64,000 nt of DNA from Candidatus Macondimonas diazotrophica (GTDB lineage Bacteria > Pseudomonadota > Gammaproteobacteria > UBA5335): positions 1 through 64,000 of the forward strand of contig NZ_SRIO01000003.1 in assembly GCF_004684205.1 (NCBI RefSeq), read 5' to 3'. Below are positions 59,370-64,000 of this stretch, piece by piece (position 1 is the stretch's first letter; each line of letters opens with the position of its first letter). The position numbers were made by a program, and so were the translations under genes. The notes beneath the pieces were generated by a model that ran no database searches, was not told the origin of the DNA, and was given only the letters and a program-made list of their open reading frames with translations.

Positions 59370-62300
59370 TCAATGGAATTCCCGCGCCCGATGGGTGAGC
59401 CCCCCCAGCCAGGCGCTGAAATCCTGGAGGTGGCTCGCTACGAGGTGCAGTACGCCGTCCTGTTGCTGCACCGTGCCGGTGGCCAGCAGCAGGGTGGATC
59501 GCAGCAGGGTGGATCGCTGCCGTTCGGCAAGCTGGCGCCAGACGATGAGGTTGAGCTGGCCGGTTTCGTCTTCCAGGGTCACGAAGGTGACACCCTTGGC
59601 TGTTCCGGGTTGTTGGCGACAGATCACCAGGCCGGCCACGCGGAGCGTGTTCCCCGCCGGGACGTCCCAGGCCTCCGCGAGCGGGCACGCGCCTGCGCGT
59701 TCCAGTCGTGCTCGCAGCAGGGCGATGGGGTGCCGGCGCAGGCTCAGCCCGCTGGCGGCATGGTCCGCCACGATCGATTCGCCTTCGCTGGGCGTGCGTA
59801 GCAGCGGCTCGGCTTCCGCGATACGGAGATCCTCGAACAGGGGTGTTGCAGCCTCGATGCCGTTCGTCTGCCAGTAGGCCTCATGGCGATGGCCCGTCAG
59901 GCCCCGCAGGGCATCGGCGGCGGCGAGCGATTCGAGATCGCGCCGGGACAAGCGCGCCCGACGTGCCAGATCGTTCAGGTCGCGATACGGGCGGACGCGG
60001 CGCGCGTGGATCAGGCGGTCGGCGGCTTCGCGGGGCAGGCCCTTCACCAGACGCAGCCCTAGGCGCAGCGCCCGCTCCGGTCCCTCGACGGTGGCGTCCC
60101 ATTGACTGATGTCGGCATCGATGGGACGGATCGTTACGCCATGCTGGCGGGCATCGCGCACCAGCTGTGCCGGTGCGTAGAAGCCCATCGGCTGGGCGTT
60201 GAGCAGCCCGGCGCAAAAAGCCGCGGGATGATGGCGTTTGAGCCAGGCCGACACATAGGCCAACAAGGCAAAACTGGCCGAATGGCTCTCCGGAAATCCG
60301 TATTCACCGAAGCCCCGGATCTGCTGGATGATCTGGCGGGCGAACGTCTCGCGGTAACCACGCAGGGTCATGCCGTTCAACAGGCGCTGCTCGAACTGTT
60401 CCAGACGGCCCTTGGCGTGCCAGGCGCCCATGGCGCGGCGCAGCTGGTCTGCCTCGCCGGCACTGAAACCTGCCGCCACCATGGCCAGCTGCATGACCTG
60501 TTCCTGGAAAATGGGCACGCCCAGCGTGCGATCGAGCACTTTGCGAACGGCAGCGCTGGGATAGGACACCGGCTCGCGGCCGGCCCGGCGTGCCAGATAG
60601 GGATGGACCATCTGCCCCTGGATCGGCCCGGGACGCACGATCGCGATCTGGACGACCAGATCGTAGTAATTGCGGGGCTTAAGGCGTGGCAGCATGCTCA
60701 TCTGGGCCCGCGATTCGACCTGGAACACGCCCACGCTGTCACCGGCCGAGAGCATATCGTAAACCGCCGGGTCCTCGGCGGGCACATCGACCAGCGCGAT
60801 CGGGCGAGGGCTGTAGGCCGAGACATAGGCCAGGGTCTTGCGGATCGCGGTCAGCATGCCCAGGGCCAGGACATCGACCTTCAGTAGGCCCAGGGATTCC
60901 AGGTCGTCCTTGTCCCACTGGATCACGGTGCGCCCGGCCATGGCGGCGTTCTCGACCGGCACCAGTCGCGACAATTGCTCAGCCGCGATGACGAAGCCGC
61001 CGACGTGTTGCGAAAGGTGTCGCGGAAAGCCGACCAGGGTATTGACGAGCGCCGAGAGCTGACGCAGCACCCGGCCGCCAGGATCATAGCCGTTCGCCCG
61101 CAACTGCGCGGGATTGAGCCGATAGCCGTCCAGCCGGTCTACCGTGCGCGTCAGCCGTTCGACCTCGGGCAGGTCCATGCCCAAGGCCTTGCCGACATCG
61201 CGGATGGCGCTGCGGGTTTGATAGGTGATCACGCTTGCCGCCAGCGCTGCCCGATGGCGACCGTATTTGGCATAGATGTACTGGATGATTTCCTCGCGCC
61301 GTTCGTGTTCGAAGTCGACATCGATGTCCGGTGGTTCGTTGCGCTCGCGGGAAATGAACCGGCCGAACAGCAGATCCATGCGGTTGGGGTCGACTTCGGT
61401 GATGCCCAGGCAATAGCACACGGCCGAATTGGCGGCAGAACCCCGTCCCTGGCACAGAATGCCGAGACTTCGGGCATGGCGAACGAGGTCCTGCACGGTC
61501 AGGAAAAACGGCTCGTAGCGCATCTCGGCGATCAAAGCCAGTTCCTGGTCCACCAGTGCCTGAATCTTGGCGGGCACCCCCGCCGGCCACCGCTGGTGCG
61601 CGCCGGATTCGGTCAATTCGCGTAGCCAGGACGTGGGGGTCTGCCCTGCGGGCACCAGCTCGGCCGGGTATTCGTACTGCAGCTCGTCCAGGGAGAACCG
61701 GCAACGTTCGGCAATCCTCACCGATTCTTCCAGCCATGCAGCGGGGTAGAGCGTCGCCAACCGCTGCTCGGAGCGCAGATGGCGTTCGGCATTGGGCTGC
61801 AGCCGGGTGCCGAGCATCTGCAGCGGGATCTTGAGGCGGATGGCGGTCAGCACGTCCTGCAGGGGCTTGCGAGAGCGGCGATGCATGTGCACGTCGTTGC
61901 AGGCGACGATCGGCAGGCCCAGGGTTTCACCCAGATGCCGCAGGGCGCACAGACGCTCCCGGTCGCGGCCCTCCATGAAGCGGCTCGCGCCGATCCACAG
62001 CCGCTGCGCGAACAGTGTCTGCAGGAAGCGACCGTCGGACGCAGGGCAGGACTCGCCGGGCAGCCAGATGCACAGGCATTCGGCCAAGGCCGCGTTGGCC
62101 AGATCTGTCCGATCGAGCCGGTAGTCGCCTTTGCCGGCCTGTTGTCGTGCTCGGGTGATCAAGCCGCACAGGCCGGCGTAAGCCGCGCGATCTGGGCAGA
62201 GCAGCACCAGCTTCAAACCGTCGGCCAAGGTGAATTCACTGCCGATAATGAGGTGAAGGGGATGGTCCCGGGTGGCCCGGTGTGCACGCACGACCCCCGC

Positions 62301-62441
62301 CACCGAGCATTCATCAGTCAGTGCCAGCGCGCGATAGCCCAGTTGGGCGGCTCGTGCCACCAGTTCCTCGGGGTGCGAGGCGCCCCGCAGAAACGTGAAA
62401 CTGGAAACACAATGCAGTTCGGCAAAGCGTGCGTGTGACAT
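59370..62441 (-). CDS. dnaE2: error-prone DNA polymerase DnaE2 (ImuC)
   Basis: DnaE2/ImuC, 1023 residues, the alternative C-family polymerase of the SOS mutasome. An N-terminal PHP domain (FAELHCVSSFTFLRGASHPE) precedes the polymerase, whose catalytic acids lie in PDIDVDFEHERREEI (about 370). An OB-fold near the C-terminus (NLIVWRQLAERQR) holds a tandem RSTLL duplication. I chose the ATG at 62441 (MSHARFAELHC). imuB lies 54 bases upstream on the same strand, so translesion synthesis with ImuB is the likely role. Confidence 0.95.
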   Translation of the reverse strand: MSHARFAELHCVSSFTFLRGASHPEELVARAAQLGYRALALTDECSVAGVVRAHRATRDHPLHLIIGSEFTLADGLKLVLLCPDRAAYAGLCGLITRARQQAGKGDYRLDRTDLANAALAECLCIWLPGESCPASDGRFLQTLFAQRLWIGASRFMEGRDRERLCALRHLGETLGLPIVACNDVHMHRRSRKPLQDVLTAIRLKIPLQMLGTRLQPNAERHLRSEQRLATLYPAAWLEESVRIAERCRFSLDELQYEYPAELVPAGQTPTSWLRELTESGAHQRWPAGVPAKIQALVDQELALIAEMRYEPFFLTVQDLVRHARSLGILCQGRGSAANSAVCYCLGITEVDPNRMDLLFGRFISRERNEPPDIDVDFEHERREEIIQYIYAKYGRHRAALAASVITYQTRSAIRDVGKALGMDLPEVERLTRTVDRLDGYRLNPAQLRANGYDPGGRVLRQLSALVNTLVGFPRHLSQHVGGFVIAAEQLSRLVPVENAAMAGRTVIQWDKDDLESLGLLKVDVLALGMLTAIRKTLAYVSAYSPRPIALVDVPAEDPAVYDMLSAGDSVGVFQVESRAQMSMLPRLKPRNYYDLVVQIAIVRPGPIQGQMVHPYLARRAGREPVSYPSAAVRKVLDRTLGVPIFQEQVMQLAMVAAGFSAGEADQLRRAMGAWHAKGRLEQFEQRLLNGMTLRGYRETFARQIIQQIRGFGEYGFPESHSASFALLAYVSAWLKRHHPAAFCAGLLNAQPMGFYAPAQLVRDARQHGVTIRPIDADISQWDATVEGPERALRLGLRLVKGLPREAADRLIHARRVRPYRDLNDLARRARLSRRDLESLAAADALRGLTGHRHEAYWQTNGIEAATPLFEDLRIAEAEPLLRTPSEGESIVADHAASGLSLRRHPIALLRARLERAGACPLAEAWDVPAGNTLRVAGLVICRQQPGTAKGVTFVTLEDETGQLNLIVWRQLAERQRSTLLRSTLLLATGTVQQQDGVLHLVASHLQDFSAWLGGLTHRAREFH
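59486..59515. repeat. 15-base perfect tandem duplication inside dnaE2
   Basis: GCAGCAGGGTGGATC occurs twice in direct succession (59486-59500 and 59501-59515). It keeps the frame and gives RSTLLRSTLL in DnaE2 near residues 975-985. It looks like a recent slippage duplication. Confidence 0.9.
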
Positions 62442-62495
62442 GCCCCCGTCATCCCTCCAGCGCATCCAGCTGGATCAACAGGCCGGCCCCGGTCA

Positions 62496-63968
62496 TCAGC
62501 CGAATACGCCGTGCACCGACCAGTGACCCCGGCGCAAATCGCGGAAGACCCACAGCAGGCGACCCTCGTGATCCAGTGCCTGGTAATAGTCGCGGCAGAC
62601 TGCTTGCGGATCCCACCAACCGCTCTCGATGCGTTCGGCCGCGGCGATCACGCGCCAGTGCACGGCCGATGTCGGCACAGGTTCGGGCAACAGCCACAGG
62701 GGGCGCGGCGCGGCGGGTAGTGGATTGTGCCCGGGGTTGGCATGGGCCTGGCCGGCCTGTTCCGGGCGGTGATCATCGCCGAGCGAGAGGAAATTCAGGG
62801 CGTGCGCACCCAGCTGATTGCGCACTTCGTCGAGCAATTGCGACCAGCTGCGTTCATGTTCGGCATGCGTCTGGAAAAGATCCGGGGCAATAGGGTGATG
62901 CGGGTGCAGATCGAAACTGGCCAGTTCCAGGGCCACCACAGGGGCGGGCAAAGGATTGCGGGCCAGCTTTTCGTTCAGCAGTTGCGTGCTGTAGCGGCTG
63001 TCCTGGGTGGGTTCGGAGAGCTGCAGGGTCACCGCCGAAACCCGCTGGCGGGGGTGGAACAGCCGGAGGCGTATGCGAGTCGTCGCGGCGGCTCGCTGGG
63101 TCAGAAAACGACCCAACTCGCCCATCAGGGACGCCAGGATCGGCGTCAACCCGTCAAGCCCATCGGTTTCCAGGCCCAGTTCGACGCGGCGCCGAAACCG
63201 GGGTGGCTGTTGGTAGCGGCTCAACAGGGCGGGTGAGGCGCCAAGGGCCTCATCCAGTACATTCACCAGCGGACGGCCATGGCGGCGCGCCAGCCCATCC
63301 CGAGGCAATCGCCAGAGATCCCGTAACGTCCGGACACCGAGCGGAGACAATCGCTGCAGGGTTTTGGGCGCGACTGGCAAGGCGGACAGCGGGAGCGAGC
63401 CAAGCGCCGAACGCAAGGCTGTGGGTTCCAGGACAGTGGTTTCCTGTCCCGATCGCGCCAGCATCCAGGCCGCCAAGGGCGCTGGTGCAAGGGCGATGCG
63501 GCCGTGAACGCCCAGCTGGGCGAGCCTCTGGCGCATCTGTGAGATCAGGGATTCCGATCCGCCGAACAGACGCAGGCTACCACCCACCTCCAGCAGCACG
63601 GCATCCGGCCGATCGAGGCTGACCCAATCGCTGAAGCGCAGGCAATGCCGTGCCACTCGTCGCCGCCAGCGCATCTCGGCCCGGTGATCCCGGGCCTGTA
63701 CCTGCAGTGAGGGGCAGAGGGCACAGGCGGCGGGCAGAGACATCCCGGGGAGAACGCCGTGACCTGCCGCATCATGGTTTGCGGCATGAACGACGGATTG
63801 GCCGCCCTGCGTGTGGATCACGGCGCCGGCGATTCCCGGTGGCCATGACAGGCCCTGCAGCGCCAGTTCGGGGAGGTGGATGCACAGCCACAGCTCCTGC
63901 CGGGCGAGCGGCGCGGCGGGCGGTATGTCGGGGTCGGAGAACGGGGCAGCAAGGGCGATGTTCGACAT
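62496..63968 (-). CDS. imuB: ImuB, inactive Y-family polymerase of the SOS mutasome
   Basis: ImuB, 490 residues, a Y-family-like protein. The catalytic acids of active Y-family polymerases are missing: the first motif reads LWLCIHLPELAL instead of the DxD form, and the SxDE place reads VLLEVGGSLRLFGG. This is the defining state of ImuB, which acts as a clamp-binding hub for DnaE2. It lies just upstream of dnaE2. imuA is expected beyond the right edge: stop codons at 63976-63982 on the minus strand lie just before the imuB start, where the imuA end would be. Confidence 0.9.
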   Translation of the reverse strand: MSNIALAAPFSDPDIPPAAPLARQELWLCIHLPELALQGLSWPPGIAGAVIHTQGGQSVVHAANHDAAGHGVLPGMSLPAACALCPSLQVQARDHRAEMRWRRRVARHCLRFSDWVSLDRPDAVLLEVGGSLRLFGGSESLISQMRQRLAQLGVHGRIALAPAPLAAWMLARSGQETTVLEPTALRSALGSLPLSALPVAPKTLQRLSPLGVRTLRDLWRLPRDGLARRHGRPLVNVLDEALGASPALLSRYQQPPRFRRRVELGLETDGLDGLTPILASLMGELGRFLTQRAAATTRIRLRLFHPRQRVSAVTLQLSEPTQDSRYSTQLLNEKLARNPLPAPVVALELASFDLHPHHPIAPDLFQTHAEHERSWSQLLDEVRNQLGAHALNFLSLGDDHRPEQAGQAHANPGHNPLPAAPRPLWLLPEPVPTSAVHWRVIAAAERIESGWWDPQAVCRDYYQALDHEGRLLWVFRDLRRGHWSVHGVFG

Positions 63969-64000
63969 CGGTCATCTACTCAGGATCGTGCCGGGGCATC

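Overview
The window looks like a chromosome segment of a gammaproteobacterium with high G+C. The order of the housekeeping genes supports this: rpe-gph-trpE, leuC-leuD-leuB-asd-fimV-truA, yceD-rpmF-plsX-fabH, clpS-clpA-infA-aat and ftsK-lolA-rarA-crcB-serS are arrangements typical of Pseudomonas and Chromatiales-type genomes. RecBCD, FimV, LolA and YceD/L32 also fit. I cannot name a genus. There is no CRISPR array, rRNA, recognisable tRNA, complete insertion sequence or prophage.

Layout. 1-2857: tail of an exopolysaccharide export locus (outer-membrane exporter fragment and Wzc-type tyrosine kinase). 2854-4857 (-): perM-like transporter and rlmJ. 4958-13535: recC-recB-recD, each overlapping the next by 4 bases. 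13632-14873: a guanine-deaminase-like amidohydrolase. 15110-17854: an MBOAT O-acyltransferase with an SGNH-like partner. 17972-21805 (-): cytochrome c, mscL, rpe, gph, trpE. 21997-22896: purC. 22897-23452: no intact gene, but the remains of a small Met-rich gene. 23453-28762: a LysR regulator divergent from leuCDB-asd. 28949-35267: fimV, truA, yceD, rpmF, plsX, fabH. 35510-40362: the N-degron group (clpS, clpA, aat) with infA and a FemAB-like protein. 40447-47923: ald, ftsK, lolA, a VanZ-like gene, rarA, crcB, serS. 47933-53617: a sigma-54 activator divergent from a sulfate ABC transporter operon. 53642-54748 (-): radical SAM protein. 55030-59218 (-): overlapping operon trpS-scpA-scpB-rluB-glycosylase. 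59370-63968 (-): the SOS-mutasome genes imuB and dnaE2.

Most of the content is conserved core metabolism, so the interest lies in junctions and regulation. (i) A good -24/-12 (sigma-54) promoter lies between the enhancer-binding protein and the sulfate transporter operon, with a palindrome upstream, which suggests a local sigma-54 circuit for sulfur uptake. (ii) A FemAB/GNAT-fold protein overlaps aat by ATGA inside the ClpS/ClpA N-degron cluster, where related genomes often carry a second aminoacyl-tRNA-protein transferase. (iii) A tandem 15-base repeat sits in the trpE leader. (iv) Two damaged small coding regions lie at 22961-23330 and 54801-55028. (v) A strong interrupted hairpin lies between fabH and clpS.
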